The notes under the pieces were generated by a model that did not search any database, was not told where the DNA came from, and saw only the letters and a program-made list of their open reading frames with translations. Below are positions 16,550 through 29,400 of a stretch of 64,000 bases of DNA, piece after piece (the first letter of the stretch is position 1; each line of letters begins with the position of its first letter). Made by a program: the position numbers and the translations under genes. Origin of the DNA: Mycolicibacterium neworleansense. Its GTDB lineage: Bacteria > Actinomycetota > Actinomycetes > Mycobacteriales > Mycobacteriaceae. The stretch spans positions 434,001 through 498,000 of the forward strand of contig NZ_CWKH01000001.1 of the NCBI RefSeq assembly GCF_001245615.1. The letters are read 5' to 3'.

Positions 16550-17722
16550 ATGAGCACCCGTACCGCGCCCGCCCACCAACCCGAGTTGGTGCACGTGCCA
16601 GGGCGCGCGTTCGGCATCTACATCCACGTTCCGTTCTGCGCGACCCGGTGCGGATACTGCGACTTCAACACCTACACGCCGGCCGAACTGGGTGGGGCGA
16701 ACCCCGACGGCTGGTTGGCCGCATTGCGCGTCGAACTGCGGCTGGCCGCCGCCACGATCGGTTCCGTGCCGGTGCAGACGGTGTTCGTGGGCGGCGGCAC
16801 GCCCTCGCTGCTCGGCGGTACCGGCCTGGCCGCGGTGCTCGGTGCGGTCCGCGACAATTTCGAACTGGCCGCCGGCGCCGAGGTGACCACCGAAGCCAAC
16901 CCCGAGTCCACCTCACCGGAGATGTTCGCCACGCTGCGTGAGGCCGGCTACACCCGGATATCGCTGGGTATGCAGTCGGCCGCACCGCGGGTGCTGGCCG
17001 TGCTGGACCGCACGCACTCGCCGGGCCGTGCGCCCGCGGCCGCCGTGGAGGCCAGGGCGGCCGGGTTCGAGCACATCAACATCGATCTGATCTACGGGAC
17101 GCCGGGGGAGACCGACGACGATCTGCTGCGGTCGATCGACGTCGCACTCGGTGCCGGAGTCGACCATGTGTCCGCGTACTCGCTGATCGTCGAGGACGGC
17201 ACGGCCCTGGCCCGGAGGGTGCGCCGTGGCGAGATCGCCCGGCCCGACGACGACGTGCTCGCGCAGCGGTACGAACTGCTCGACGCCAGGCTGTCGGCAG
17301 CCGGGCTGCACTGGTACGAGGTCTCGAACTGGAGCACCGAGGGCGGAGAGTGCCGGCACAACCTGGGTTACTGGGACGGCGGCGAGTGGTGGGGCGCCGG
17401 GCCGGGGGCCCACGGTTTCCTGGGCGACACACGATGGTGGAATGTCAAGCACCCCAATGCTTACGCGCAGGCCCTGGCTGAGAATCGGTTGCCTATCGCT
17501 GATTTCGAGGAGCTCGATGCTCGTGACCGTCATGTCGAGGACGTGATGCTGCGGGTCAGGGTGCGCGAGGGCCTGCCGGTGACACAACTCGATGCCGACG
17601 AGCTGCTTCGTGCTGAATCACTCTGTGATGAAGGGCTTCTCATTCGGACTGACGATTCTCTGGTGCTGACGGACCGGGGTCGTCTGCTCGCGGACGCGGT
17701 CGTTCGGCACTTGCTGGGGTAG
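16550..17722 (+). CDS. hemW: HemW/HemN-like radical SAM protein
   Basis: 390 aa. YIHVPFCATRCGYCDF gives the CxxxCxxC [4Fe-4S] radical-SAM motif (about residues 28-35). FVGGGTPSLL, TEANPES and LIYGTPGETDDD are HemN-family strands. The length fits HemW, a heme chaperone, rather than the longer coproporphyrinogen III oxidase HemN (about 455 aa), and the N-terminal extension is short. It corresponds to Rv2388c by position. It is divergent from the sirA leader and stands 151 nt before mbtI. Confidence 0.88.
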   Translation: MSTRTAPAHQPELVHVPGRAFGIYIHVPFCATRCGYCDFNTYTPAELGGANPDGWLAALRVELRLAAATIGSVPVQTVFVGGGTPSLLGGTGLAAVLGAVRDNFELAAGAEVTTEANPESTSPEMFATLREAGYTRISLGMQSAAPRVLAVLDRTHSPGRAPAAAVEARAAGFEHINIDLIYGTPGETDDDLLRSIDVALGAGVDHVSAYSLIVEDGTALARRVRRGEIARPDDDVLAQRYELLDARLSAAGLHWYEVSNWSTEGGECRHNLGYWDGGEWWGAGPGAHGFLGDTRWWNVKHPNAYAQALAENRLPIADFEELDARDRHVEDVMLRVRVREGLPVTQLDADELLRAESLCDEGLLIRTDDSLVLTDRGRLLADAVVRHLLG

Positions 17723-17816
17723 GCGCGGGGACACCATCGGATTCCTGTGGAAAGCCTGTGAGTCCGCTGTGTCTGCATGTGTGCGCGCCGTGTGGAACAT
17801 GTTGATTCCGTGGTAA

Positions 17817-19265
<1,449 letters not shown>

Positions 19266-19451
19266 GTGAGCTAACACGTCGACGCCTGCCCGGCGCGATG
19301 GCGAACGGATGGCCCAAATAGCCGCGTCGACCGGGAAACATGCACGTCATCGCCGTCTGCTGGGCTCCCAGCAGATGCACAGCGGGTTCTGAGGTAGAAC
19401 TCCTGCTTGCTCGGATCGTGTGCCACTATTGTCCGCATGTCGGCAGCGTAT

Positions 19452-19470
19452 TTAGGCAAGCCTATCCAGA
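19452..19470. promoter_or_regulatory. IdeR-like iron box in front of the 6-MSAS-like PKS
   Basis: TTAGGCAAGCCTATCCAGA agrees with the consensus TTAGGTTAGGCTAACCTAA at 13 of 19 positions (hand count), including the TTAGG half. It lies 28 nt before the PKS start. TATCCA (19463-19468) could be an overlapping -10. This implies repression by IdeR with iron. Confidence 0.6.
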
Positions 19471-19497
19471 CTTACCTGCGACCGGGGTCCTGCTGAC

Positions 19498-22400
19498 ATG
19501 GGCCCCGACACTTCGACTCCGGAGCCCATCGCCGTCATCGGGCTGGGTCTGCGCGTCGCCGGCAACGTCGCGACACCGTCGGACTTCTGGAACTTCCTGT
19601 TGGAGGGGCGCAGCAACATCTCCGAGGTGCCCGAGGAGCGCTGGGAGCCCTACCTGCGGCGCGATCCGCGCAATGCCGCCGTGCTTCGCGAGATCACCCG
19701 GCTCGGCACCTTCCTCGACGATCTGGCCGGATTCGATGCCGAGTTCTTCGGCGTCTCGCCGCGCGAGGCTGAGGTGATGGATCCCCAGCAGCGGCTGGCG
19801 CTCGAGGTCAGCTGGGAGGCGTTGGAGCACGCCGGGGTCTCGCCGCGGACGCTGGCCGGCAGCGATACCGCTGTGCTGATGGGCGTCAACTCCGACGACT
19901 ACGGCAAGTTGATCATGGAAGACCTGCCCGGTATCGACGCCTGGACCGGCATCGGGACCTCGCTGTGCGGCATCGCCAACCGGGTCTCGCACCTGCTCGA
20001 TCTCCGCGGCCCGAGCGTCGCGCTGGACGCCGCGTGCGCGGCATCGCTGGTCGCGGTGCACCAGGCCTGCCAGATGCTGCGGGCCGGCGAAACGTCGCTG
20101 GCCCTTGCCGGTGGCGTCAGCGCGTTGATCGGTCCGGGCCTGACCCGCGTGCTCGACGAGGCCGGCGCCACCGCTCCCGACGGCCGCTGCAAGACGTTCG
20201 ATGCCGCGGCCGACGGCTACGGGCGCGGCGAGGGTGCCGGCGTCGTCGTGCTCAAGCGGCTCGCCGACGCCGAACGCGACGGTGACCGCATCCTGGCGGT
20301 GGTGCGCGGCGGTGCGACCGCCCAGGACGGGCGCACGGTGGGCATCATGTCGCCCAACGGTGCTGCCCAGGCGGACATGTTCCGCCGCGCCTGCGCCATG
20401 TCGGGCATCGACCCGGCCCGCATCGGCTACGTCGAGGCGCACGGAACCGGAACTCCCACAGGCGATCCCACCGAGGTCGGGGCGCTTGCCGAGGTGTACG
20501 GCGCGGGGCGGGACGACGATGACCGCTGCCGCATCGGCTCGGTCAAACCCAACATCGGCCACCTCGAGGGCGGCGCCGGGGTGATGGGATTGATCAAGAC
20601 CGTCCTGGCGCTGCACCACGAGGCGATTCCGCCCACCGCCGGAGTGCGCCGGCTCACCGGCGCGGTGGATTGGGCCACCAGTGGCCTCCGGGTGCCCACC
20701 GAGGTCGAACCGTGGACACGCGGCGACACTGCGCGCCAGGCGGCGGTGTGCAGCTACGGTTACGGCGGCACGATCGCGCACATTCTGCTCGAAGAGGCTC
20801 CGCCACAACCGGACACCACGCCACAGGCCGCCGGCCAGATGATCGTCCCGCTCTCGGCGCGTTCCCCGCAGCGGCTGGCCCGCCAGGCCGAAGCACTGGC
20901 CGATCACCTGCGGGCCGGACACCAGCAGGTGGCGCCGGTGGCCGCCACACTGTGGGCCCGGCGCACCCACGAACCGGTCCGGGCCGCGATCGTCGCCCAG
21001 CACCCGCATGAACTGATCGCCGGACTCGACGCGCTGTCGCGTGGTGAGTCCGCCGCCGGTCTGGTCACCGGCGAGGTCCCCGGCGGGCAGGCGCGGGACG
21101 CGGTGTGGGTGTTCTCCGGACACGGCTCGCACTGGGCCGGAATGGGTCGTGAATTGCTGGCGGCCGAGCCAACTTTCGCGGCCGTAATCGACGAGGTCGA
21201 CGAGGTCTTCGGGCCCGAGCTCGGTTTCTCCGCCCGCGAGGCGCTGAGTACCGGTGAGCTCGGCGGCACCGACCGGATCCAGGCGCTGACCTTCGCGATG
21301 CAGGTCGGACTGGCGGCGGTTCTGCGTGAGCGGGGAGTGCGGCCCGCCGCGGTGATCGGGCACTCGGTCGGTGAGGTCGCGGCGTGCGTCGTCTCCGGGG
21401 TGTTCGAACTGCGCCAGGGTGCCGCCGTGGCCTGCTACCGGGCCCGCGGCTTCCGCTCTGTGATGGGTTGTGGCGCCATGGCTTTGGTCCGGCTGCCGTT
21501 CGCCGAGGCGGACCAGCGACTGACCGGCCGCACCGATGTGGTGGCCGCCATCAGCGCCTCGGCCGATTCGTGCGTCATCTCTGGCGTCACCGAAGCGGTG
21601 GAGGCGGTCTGCGAATCCTGGTCCGGGCAGGGCATCGTCGTGCGCCGGGTCAACACCGACGTGGCGTTCCACAGCCCCGCGATGGACGACCTGACCGGGG
21701 CCCTGGCCGCCAACGTCGCCGGGCTGCAGCCGCCCCACGATGCGGTGGTCCCGCTGTACACCACGGCGCTCACCGATGCGCGCTCCACCGCGTCGAGAGA
21801 CGCCGACTACTGGGTGCGCAACCTGCGCGGGCAGGTCCGGTTCGCCGAGGCGGTCACGGCAGCGGCCGAAGACGGACACCGGCTGTTCCTCGAAGTGTCC
21901 GCCCATCCCGTGGTGTCGCACTCGATCGTCGAAACCCTGCTGCACCTCGGCATGGACGACCATGCCGTCGTCCCACTGCTCCGCCGCAACGAGCCGGAGT
22001 CCCCGGCCGTCACCACCGCGATCGCCTCGCTGTACACGCACGGAGCCGAGGTCGAACACGGTGTGGCCCAGGCTGATCCATGGGCCGACCTGCCGGTCAC
22101 GCAATGGCAGCACCGGCATTTCTGGCGCGTGCCCACCGCGGCACCCGGCGGGAGCGCGGTACACGACACCACCAGTCACACGCTGTTGGGCGGGCGCACC
22201 GACGTGGCCGGAACCGTGGCGACGCGCATCTGGCAGACCCGGTTGGACTTCGACACCCGGCCCTATCCCGGTGACCATCCGGTGAAGGGCACCGAAATCA
22301 TCCCTGCCGCAGTGCTGTTGAACACCTTCCTCACCGCGGCCGGTGACGGCGCCGGCTTGAAAGACGTGCGCCTGCGCACGCCGGTGGCGCCCGCGCGTGC

Positions 22401-24654
22401 CCGCGATCTGCAGGTCGTCCTGGCCGACCGCGAGCTGACCCTGGCCTCGCGGCTGGCAGATGCCGCCGGGGATCAGGACGGCGGATGGTTGACGCACAGC
22501 AGCGCGGTGGTGGATCCGGCCCGTGCCAAGGCAGCTACTGTCGATCTCGATGGGGCCCGCGCGCGGTGCACCGAGCAACTGGCGCCCCGGCACGTGATCG
22601 ACACCCTCGCCGAGCTCGGGGTAGCGGCCATGGGATTCGATTGGGACATCACGGATCTGCGCCGCGGCGACGGTGAGTTGCTGGCTCGGGTGAGTTCTGA
22701 GGCCGATGGGTCCCGGCCCACCAGCTGGGCGTCGCTGGTGGATGCGGCGACCTCGGCCGCCTCGACGAGCTTCGATGGCTCGCCGCGGCTGCGGATGCCC
22801 GCCCGCATCGAGCGGGTGCACGTGCATGCCGTGCCTCCGGCAACCGCGATGCTGTCGGTGCGGCGCCGGCCAGGTACCACGACCACGGACGTGGCCATCA
22901 CCGATGAATCCGGATCGGTGCTGTTGTCGATCGACGGGATGGTCTTCGAGGAACTGGAGAATCCGGGGCGCGAAGCGTCGGCGACCGATGTCCGTCGCAT
23001 CGTGCACAGGGTGGCCTGGCATCCGGTGGTGTCCCTCGACGAGCGCATGCCGAGCGGTGTGGTGCTGGTCGGTGGCGATGTCGACCGGCTGGAAGCCGCG
23101 GTCGACGACCTGACCACGGCCGCGGTGCCCTATCTCGCGGTGGAAGACCCTGCGGAACTGGAGTCGATCATCGAGTTCGGCTCCCTGCCAAGGGAACTCG
23201 GTGACGCTGCGGTCGTGCTGGTGCTGCCGCGCGACGATGACTCACCCGAGGCGGCCGTGGACCTGGTGACGCGGACGTTGACCCTGCAGCAGCGCCTGGG
23301 AGTGTCGGCGCGGCTGTGGGCACTCACCGTCGGCGTCCACGAGGGCGCCGACGTGACCCACGCGCCGCTGTGGGGACTGGGCCGGGTCGCGGCCGCCGAG
23401 CATCCGCAGCTGTGGGGCGGTGTCGTCGACGTCGCCGACGGACACCTACCGCTGGCCGCGCTGGGGTCGCTGCCCGGACACGGCGTTCTGGTGGTCCGCG
23501 ACGGGGTTGCCCTGGCCGCCCGCCTCTCGGCGTCGGATCCGGCTTCGGCAGCCGCGGTGGAGAGCGCCCCCATGCAGTGCGCGCCGGGTGGTACCTACCT
23601 GATCACCGGTGGCACCGGCGTTCTCGGTCTGCGGATGGCCCAGCGTCTGGCCGACCTCGGAGCCCGCCGTCTCGTGCTGGTGTCACGTTCGGGCCTCGGC
23701 GACCGCTCGGGCTGGGCGGATGACGAGCGGTCGGCGGCCGTCCGTGCGGTCACCGCGCTGGAAGAGCGTGGCGTGTCGGTGACCGTCGCGGCCGTCGACA
23801 TCGGGGCGCCAGGATCGGCCGACGCCCTGCGCGAGGTGCTGCGTCCGCTGCCGCCGGTGCGCGGCGTGATCCACGCTGCCGGAGTGGAAGCCGGTGCACT
23901 GCTGATGAATACGGCATCCGAGGAGTTCGCCGCCGCCATGCATCCGAAGGTGCGCGGCACCCTCGTGCTGCACGAGGTGTTCCCACCCGAACAGCTCGAC
24001 TGGATGGTGCTGTTCTCCTCGTGCGGCTACCTGGCTGGATTCCCGGGGCAAGGGGCCTACGGCTGCGCCAACGCATTCCTGGATGGGATGGCCCGGTACC
24101 GGCGCAATCTCGGAGACCGCACCACTGCCGTCGCCTGGACGGCGTGGCGGGGGCTGGGCATGGGCTCGTCATCGGAGTTCGTGGCGGCCCAACTCGACGC
24201 GCTCGGCATGGGCACGGTCGGCGCTGACGACGCGATGCGGGCACTGGAGCTGGCGATGCGCGAAGACACGGCCAATGTCGTGGTGCTGCCGGTCCTGCCC
24301 GCGGCGGCGGCGGTGCCGATCCTGGCGGATATCGCCCCGGAGGAGGAGCCTGACGAGGTCGGGGAGCCGGCAGCGGGGGAGTTCGACCCCGATCAGCTGG
24401 CGGCTCACGTGTTGACCGCGGTGGCAAGCCAATTGGGGCTCGCGGAGTCCGATGTGAACGTCGATCTTCCGCTCGTGGAACTGGGCGTCGACTCGATCAT
24501 GACCGTGCGGCTGCGCCGGCAGTTGGAAAAGCAGACCGGCCTGGCGCTGCCGCCGACACTGCTGTGGGAGCACCCCACGGCAGCGGCGGTGACCGCCCGG
24601 ATCATCGAGCTACTCGCTCCCGCGGCGGGGTGCGAGGTCCCGGCGGGCGGTTAG
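19498..24654 (+). CDS. Iterative type I PKS, 6-methylsalicylic acid synthase type (KS-AT-TH/DH-KR-ACP)
   Basis: 1718 aa. KS (about 8-435) with active Cys180 in [40 protein letters not shown] and the 6-MSAS/orsellinate-type signatures [24 protein letters not shown] and [13 protein letters not shown] (about 535-830) with Ser623 in GHSVGEV. TH/DH (about 890-1170) with [20 protein letters not shown], His927. KR (about 1360-1540) with [11 protein letters not shown] and Tyr1521 in [12 protein letters not shown] (about 1630-1705) with Ser1666 in ELGVDSI. This single-module order and length match bacterial 6-MSAS enzymes; the intact KR argues against an orsellinate synthase. From one acetyl and three malonyl units it would make 6-methylsalicylate. 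It lies between mbtI and mbtA behind an IdeR box. Product not proven. Confidence 0.85.
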   Translation: MGPDTSTPEPIAVIGLGLRVAGNVATPSDFWNFLLEGRSNISEVPEERWEPYLRRDPRNAAVLREITRLGTFLDDLAGFDAEFFGVSPREAEVMDPQQRLALEVSWEALEHAGVSPRTLAGSDTAVLMGVNSDDYGKLIMEDLPGIDAWTGIGTSLCGIANRVSHLLDLRGPSVALDAACAASLVAVHQACQMLRAGETSLALAGGVSALIGPGLTRVLDEAGATAPDGRCKTFDAAADGYGRGEGAGVVVLKRLADAERDGDRILAVVRGGATAQDGRTVGIMSPNGAAQADMFRRACAMSGIDPARIGYVEAHGTGTPTGDPTEVGALAEVYGAGRDDDDRCRIGSVKPNIGHLEGGAGVMGLIKTVLALHHEAIPPTAGVRRLTGAVDWATSGLRVPTEVEPWTRGDTARQAAVCSYGYGGTIAHILLEEAPPQPDTTPQAAGQMIVPLSARSPQRLARQAEALADHLRAGHQQVAPVAATLWARRTHEPVRAAIVAQHPHELIAGLDALSRGESAAGLVTGEVPGGQARDAVWVFSGHGSHWAGMGRELLAAEPTFAAVIDEVDEVFGPELGFSAREALSTGELGGTDRIQALTFAMQVGLAAVLRERGVRPAAVIGHSVGEVAACVVSGVFELRQGAAVACYRARGFRSVMGCGAMALVRLPFAEADQRLTGRTDVVAAISASADSCVISGVTEAVEAVCESWSGQGIVVRRVNTDVAFHSPAMDDLTGALAANVAGLQPPHDAVVPLYTTALTDARSTASRDADYWVRNLRGQVRFAEAVTAAAEDGHRLFLEVSAHPVVSHSIVETLLHLGMDDHAVVPLLRRNEPESPAVTTAIASLYTHGAEVEHGVAQADPWADLPVTQWQHRHFWRVPTAAPGGSAVHDTTSHTLLGGRTDVAGTVATRIWQTRLDFDTRPYPGDHPVKGTEIIPAAVLLNTFLTAAGDGAGLKDVRLRTPVAPARARDLQVVLADRELTLASRLADAAGDQDGGWLTHSSAVVDPARAKAATVDLDGARARCTEQLAPRHVIDTLAELGVAAMGFDWDITDLRRGDGELLARVSSEADGSRPTSWASLVDAATSAASTSFDGSPRLRMPARIERVHVHAVPPATAMLSVRRRPGTTTTDVAITDESGSVLLSIDGMVFEELENPGREASATDVRRIVHRVAWHPVVSLDERMPSGVVLVGGDVDRLEAAVDDLTTAAVPYLAVEDPAELESIIEFGSLPRELGDAAVVLVLPRDDDSPEAAVDLVTRTLTLQQRLGVSARLWALTVGVHEGADVTHAPLWGLGRVAAAEHPQLWGGVVDVADGHLPLAALGSLPGHGVLVVRDGVALAARLSASDPASAAAVESAPMQCAPGGTYLITGGTGVLGLRMAQRLADLGARRLVLVSRSGLGDRSGWADDERSAAVRAVTALEERGVSVTVAAVDIGAPGSADALREVLRPLPPVRGVIHAAGVEAGALLMNTASEEFAAAMHPKVRGTLVLHEVFPPEQLDWMVLFSSCGYLAGFPGQGAYGCANAFLDGMARYRRNLGDRTTAVAWTAWRGLGMGSSSEFVAAQLDALGMGTVGADDAMRALELAMREDTANVVVLPVLPAAAAVPILADIAPEEEPDEVGEPAAGEFDPDQLAAHVLTAVASQLGLAESDVNVDLPLVELGVDSIMTVRLRRQLEKQTGLALPPTLLWEHPTAAAVTARIIELLAPAAGCEVPAGG

Positions 24655-24657
24655 TCC

Positions 24658-24685
24658 GAGGTCTGCGCCGAGGCGGCGAGACCTC
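24658..24685. terminator. Bidirectional hairpin between the convergent PKS and mbtA
   Basis: GAGGTCT (24658-24664) pairs with AGACCTC (24679-24685), with further CGCC/GGCG pairing inside the loop. It spans the 29-nt gap and the mbtA stop. Confidence 0.55.
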
Positions 24686-26333
24686 ACCCGGTGATCGTGG
24701 TGATCAACTTCTTCTTGTCGACCTTGCCTACCGCGGTGGACGGCAGGGTCGACATCGGAACCAGCACATCAGGCCTGGCGTGGGCCGATGCGCCGCGTTG
24801 GTCCAGGAACTCGTTGAGCTCGACCAGGGTGACCGGCGCGCCCTTGAAAACCACGGCGGCGCAGATCTTTTCACCCAGGTACTCGTCGGGCAGCGCCACG
24901 GCCGCGGCCGCGTAGACCGCCGGGTGGGTCAGCAGGTGGTCCTCGAGATCGGTGGCCGACACCGTCTCACCGCCCCGGTGGATGACGTCCTTGATCCGGC
25001 CTGTCACCTCGACATAGCCGGCTCGCGGGCCATCGGCGAAGATCCGCACCCGGTCGCCCGTGCGGAAGAAACCGTCGGGACTGAACGACCGGGCATTGGC
25101 CTCCTCGGCCCGGTAGTAGCCGTTGAGCGTGTAGGGCCCGCGAACAAGCAGCTCACCCTCTTGTCCGGGGGCGACCTCATGGCCGTCCTCGTCCACCACG
25201 CGCATCTCGTCGTGCGGCGACATCGGCCGGCCCTGGGTGTGTTCGACCACGTCCACCGGGTCGCCGGGCCGGGTGAAATTCAGCATCCCCTCGGCCATTC
25301 CGAAGATCTGCTGCAAGCCCGGGCTCAACCCCTCGCGGATGAAACGGGCCTCCTCTGGTGACATCCTCGACCCGCCGACCTGAACCACGCGCAGTGAGGT
25401 GGGCAGTACCGGTTCCCAATCGCAGGCCTGGGTCCACAGCTTGGCCAGGGCATTGACGAGTCCGGTCACGGTGACGCGGTGGGTGTTTATGAGCGCGAAG
25501 GCCGATTCGGGGCTGGGATCGTCGGTGTAGACGGTTGTCGCCCCGACGGTTATCGCGCCCAGCAGGCCGGGGCAGGCGAACGGGAAGTTGTGCCCGGCGG
25601 GCAACACCGCCAGATAGACGTCGTCGTGCACCATCTCGCAGGCCCGTGCGCACGCCGCGGCGTTGTAGAGATAGTCGTCATGGGTGCGGGGGATGAGCTT
25701 GGGCAGGCCGGTGGTGCCACCGGACACCAGCAATACTGCGGGTCCGGTGGTGTCGACGGTGATGTCGGGCGGGCCCGGGTGGCCGAAATCTTTGAGCGCG
25801 GACCAGGGTTCGAAGGTGCCCGGGTCACCGTCGACGAGGACGTGCCGTAACCGCGGGTGCTCGGCGACGATTTGTGCGGCCAGCTCGCGGTAGTCGAATC
25901 CGGCGTTGGTGTCGGGGATCACCAGCCCGACTGCGCCGCTCACCTCGGCGAAGTGGCCCAGTTCGGCCGACCGGTGGCCGGGCAGGCACAGTACCGGCAC
26001 GGCTCCGGCGCGCAGCAGTCCGAAAACGGCGACTGCGAACTCTCGGGAATTCGGCAACTGCACCAGGACCCGGTCGCCGGGAACGATCCCGCGGTCGGCG
26101 AGTGCTGCGCCGATGCGGTCGGCCAGCGCGTCCAGTTCGGCGAAGGTATGACTGCCGGTGGCGTCGACGACGGCCGCCTTGTCCGGCCAGTTGTGGGCTG
26201 CCTCACGCAGGATGCTGTCCAGAGCTTTGCCCCGCCAGTACCCGGCCGCGCGGTACACCTCGGCGCGGTCCTCGGGGAACGGGGTGAATCCGTTTGCCAG
26301 TTCGTCCTGTTCACGGTCAAAACCGGTGGTCAT
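24684..26333 (-). CDS. mbtA: Salicyl-AMP ligase / aryl-acid activating enzyme MbtA
   Basis: 549 aa from ATG 26333 (the reading frame is open further upstream, but the family start is MTTGFDREQDE). Stand-alone adenylation domain: LVSGGTTGLPKLIPRTH P-loop, YRTGD-type hinge FFRTGDRVRI, and the C-terminal catalytic Lys in GKVDKKKL. It adenylates salicylate and loads it on the ArCP of MbtB; with the PKS next door it probably also takes 6-methylsalicylate. It is divergent from mbtB, sharing the IdeR box at 26398. Confidence 0.93.
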   Translation of the reverse strand: MTTGFDREQDELANGFTPFPEDRAEVYRAAGYWRGKALDSILREAAHNWPDKAAVVDATGSHTFAELDALADRIGAALADRGIVPGDRVLVQLPNSREFAVAVFGLLRAGAVPVLCLPGHRSAELGHFAEVSGAVGLVIPDTNAGFDYRELAAQIVAEHPRLRHVLVDGDPGTFEPWSALKDFGHPGPPDITVDTTGPAVLLVSGGTTGLPKLIPRTHDDYLYNAAACARACEMVHDDVYLAVLPAGHNFPFACPGLLGAITVGATTVYTDDPSPESAFALINTHRVTVTGLVNALAKLWTQACDWEPVLPTSLRVVQVGGSRMSPEEARFIREGLSPGLQQIFGMAEGMLNFTRPGDPVDVVEHTQGRPMSPHDEMRVVDEDGHEVAPGQEGELLVRGPYTLNGYYRAEEANARSFSPDGFFRTGDRVRIFADGPRAGYVEVTGRIKDVIHRGGETVSATDLEDHLLTHPAVYAAAAVALPDEYLGEKICAAVVFKGAPVTLVELNEFLDQRGASAHARPDVLVPMSTLPSTAVGKVDKKKLITTITG

Positions 26334-26374
26334 CGGTGTTGTGGCTCCCGTCAGGTGGGTCTGTTGACAGATCG

Positions 26375-26380
26375 AATATA
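26375..26380 (-). promoter_or_regulatory. -10 hexamer TATATT of mbtA
   Basis: AATATA on the plus strand reads TATATT on the complement. The -35 position (26398-26403) falls inside the IdeR box, so bound IdeR would block RNA polymerase. Confidence 0.5.
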
Positions 26381-26397
26381 GGGTAACCTCCACCAAG

Positions 26398-26416
26398 TTA
26401 GGGCAGCCTGCACTAA
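26398..26416. promoter_or_regulatory. IdeR box in the mbtA-mbtB divergent promoter
   Basis: TTAGGGCAGCCTGCACTAA, 13 of 19 to consensus with both outer TTAG/CTAA halves kept. It overlaps the mbtA -35 and the likely mbtB -10 (TAATAG, 26414-26419), so one box can shut both directions. An IdeR box here is known for M. tuberculosis. Confidence 0.8.
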
Positions 26417-26445
26417 TAGTTCGGTGCGGATGATTCGGAGGTGTG

Positions 26446-29400
26446 GTGAGCGTGGTTGCGACGAGTTCCCAGACGGTTCGCGACGAGGTCGCCGCACTCC
26501 TGGGGATCAGCCCCGACGACGTAGACCCCCACGCCGACCTGATCGCCTCCGGGCTGGATTCGATCCGGATGATGTCGCTGTCCGGCCGCTGGCGTAAGCA
26601 GGGCATCAACGTCGGATTCGCCGCCCTGGCAGCCAATCCCACCGTCGCCGCCTGGATCGAGCTGGTGGCCGAGCATGCCCCGGAAGCCACGGCCGAGGAG
26701 GCCGTCGCCGACACCGCCGGCGGTGGTGACGAGGGCGAGCCGTTCCCGCTGGCGCCGATCCAGCACGCCTTCTGGGTCGGGCGCAACAACGACCAGCAAC
26801 TCGGTGGCGTCGGCGCGCACCTGTACGTCGAATTCGACGGCGCCGATGTCGATCCGCAGCGGCTGCAGGCAGCGGCGGCGAAACTGGCTGCGCGCCACCC
26901 CATGCTGCGGGTCGAGATCCTGCCGGACGGCACCCAGCGGATCGGTGACCGCCCGTTGCCGGTCACCATCTATGACCTCCGCGACTTGGATGAGGCTGCG
27001 GCGCAAGCACAGTTGGAGCTCACCAGGGACGCCAAGTCCCATCAGATGCTGCATGACGAGGTGCTGCAGATCAGTTTGTCCCTGCTGCCCGGTGGTGGCA
27101 CGCGCCTCCACGTCGACATGGACATGCAGTGCGCGGACGCGGTGAGTTACCGCAACTTCATGGCTGATCTGGCCGCGCTCTATCGCGGCGTGGACCTGCC
27201 TGCACTGGGCTACACCTACCGCGAATACCGGGCCAAGCTGACCGCGACGGTCCCACCGCCGCCGGAGCAGGATCGGCAGTGGTGGGCCGAGCGGGTGCCC
27301 GATCTGCCGGATCCGCCTGCGCTGCCACTGGTTCCGCTGTCCGATCAGCGCAACCCGCACCGCAGCATCCGGCTGTGGGAGGTCCTCGACGTCCCGACCC
27401 GCGACGCATTGTTCGCGGCGGCCCAGCGGCGCGGGATCACCCCGGCGATGGCGGTCGGGGCGTCCTATGCCAATGCGTTGGCGCACTGGTCCACCCAGTC
27501 ACGGTTCCTGCTCAACCTGCCGATGTTCGGCCGGGAGCCCTACCACCCCGATGTCGACAAGCTGGTCGGCGACTTCACCTCGTCGCTGCTGCTGGACATC
27601 GACCTGGCCGGAGCCGATACCGCCACGGCCCGGGCCCGGGTGGTGCAGGAGACGCTGCACGCCACCGCCGCGCATTCCTCGGTGTCCGGACTGGATGTGC
27701 TGCGTGACGTGAGCCGCCACCGCGGCAGCCAGACGCTGGCCACGATCGTCTACACCAGTGCGCTGGGGCTGGGAGACCTGTTCGCCGGCGATGTCACCGA
27801 CCAGTTCGGGGCGCCGGTGTGGACCATCTCGCAGGGGCCGCAGGTGCTCATCGACGCCCAGGCCACGCCGATCGCCGACGGCCTGATGATCAACTGGGAT
27901 GTCCGGATCGAGGCGTTCCGTCCGGGCGTGGCCGAGGCCATGTTCGCCTACCACCTGGCCGAACTACGTCGCCTGGCCACCGACGATGCGGCCTGGGATG
28001 CCCCGGACCCGCCTGCGGTCACTGAACAGCAGCGCCGGGTGCGGGCGGAACTGAACGCGTCGGCCTCCACGCCCAGCGGCGACGTGCTGCACACCGGTTT
28101 CCTTGCCAATGCCGAGTCCACGCCGGACGCGCCTGCGGTGTTCTGCAGCGCCGGCGACCTCACCTACGGCGAGTTGCGGGACAAGGTGCTGGCCGTGGCG
28201 GCCGCGCTGCAGTCCCGCGGGGTGTGTCGCGGTGAGGTGGTCGCGGTGCTGGGCCCCAAGAGCGTCGAGCAGGTCATCGCTCTGCTGGCCATCTCGATGG
28301 TCGGCGCCGCGTACCTGCCGGTCGGGGTGGACCAGCCCGCGGATCGGGCCGCGCGCATCCTGCACACCGGCGGGGTGGATTTCGCCCTGATCTGTGGTTC
28401 GGGGCCAGATCATCCCGAGTTGCCGCACCTGACCGTGGGTGACGCCGAGATCATCGGCGACCCAGAGCATTTCGAGCCGGTCGCGGTCACCCCGGAAGAC
28501 CTGGCGTACGTGTTGTTCACCTCGGGTTCCACGGGCGAGCCCAAGGGGGTGGAGATCACCCACGACGCGGCGATGAACACCATCGAATTCATCAACGACC
28601 ATTTCGACATCGGCCCGGCCGATCGTTGCCTGGCGTTGTCGCACCTGGAGTGCGATCTGTCGGTGATCGATGTCTACGGGACGCTGCGTTCGGGTGGCTC
28701 GATGGTCGTCGTCGACGAGGAGCAGCGCCGTGATCCCGATGCCTGGGTCCGGCTGATCGCCGAACATCAGGTCAGTGTCCTGCACTTCCTGACCGGCTGG
28801 CTGGAGATGCTGGTCGCCGGCGCATCCGGCGCATCCGGCGCAGGTGGCGGTCCTTTGTCTTCGGTGCGGGTGGTGCCCACCGGCGGCGACTGGGTCCGAC
28901 CGGAGCTGGTCCGCGCGCTACGCGCCGCGTCACCACAGATGCGTTTCGCCGGTCTGGGCGGAGCCACCGAGACCGCGACGCACAACACCATCTTCGAGGT
29001 GGGTTTCGGCGACGACGCCCTGCCTGCGCACTGGACCTCGGTGCCGTTCGGCGTGCCGCTGCCCAACAACTGCTGCCGGGTGGTCGACGTCCGGGGGCAG
29101 GACTGCCCGGACTGGGTTCCGGGTGAGCTGTGGGTAGGCGGTCGCGGTATCGCCCGCGGCTATCGCGGGCGTCCGGACCTGACCGCCGAACGGTTCGTCG
29201 AACACGACGGGCGGCGCTGGTACCGCACCGGGGACCTGGTGCGCTCGTGGCCCGACGGCACGCTGGAATTCGTCGGCCGGGCCGATCACCGGATCAAGGT
29301 GAGTGGCTTCCGCATCGAGCTGGGTGAGGTCGAGGGTGCGCTGTGCCGGGTTCCGGGCGTGGACGCGGCGGTAGCGGTGCTGGTGCCGGTCGAGGGCGGC

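Noticed and set aside
19437..19496. 19-codon ORF (MSAAYLGKP...) just before the PKS
   Set aside because: It contains the IdeR box and ends 1 nt before the PKS start, so a leader peptide was considered. It has no codon run of interest and the overlap with a DNA site makes chance more likely.
19462..23022. 1186-aa open frame on the complement, antisense to the PKS
   Set aside because: It is a GC-rich codon-position shadow: composition is dominated by Gly/Arg/His/Gln, no domain is recognisable, and the sense strand encodes a clearly functional PKS.
26334..26969. N-terminal extension of mbtA by about 212 codons
   Set aside because: The frame is only open by chance across the mbtA-mbtB promoter, the IdeR box and the mbtB start; the family start is at 26333.
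28818..28850. GCATCCGGC tandem repeat in mbtB
   Set aside because: Only two copies, encoding a flexible Gly-Ala-Ser linker; too short to be a mobile or variable repeat of note.
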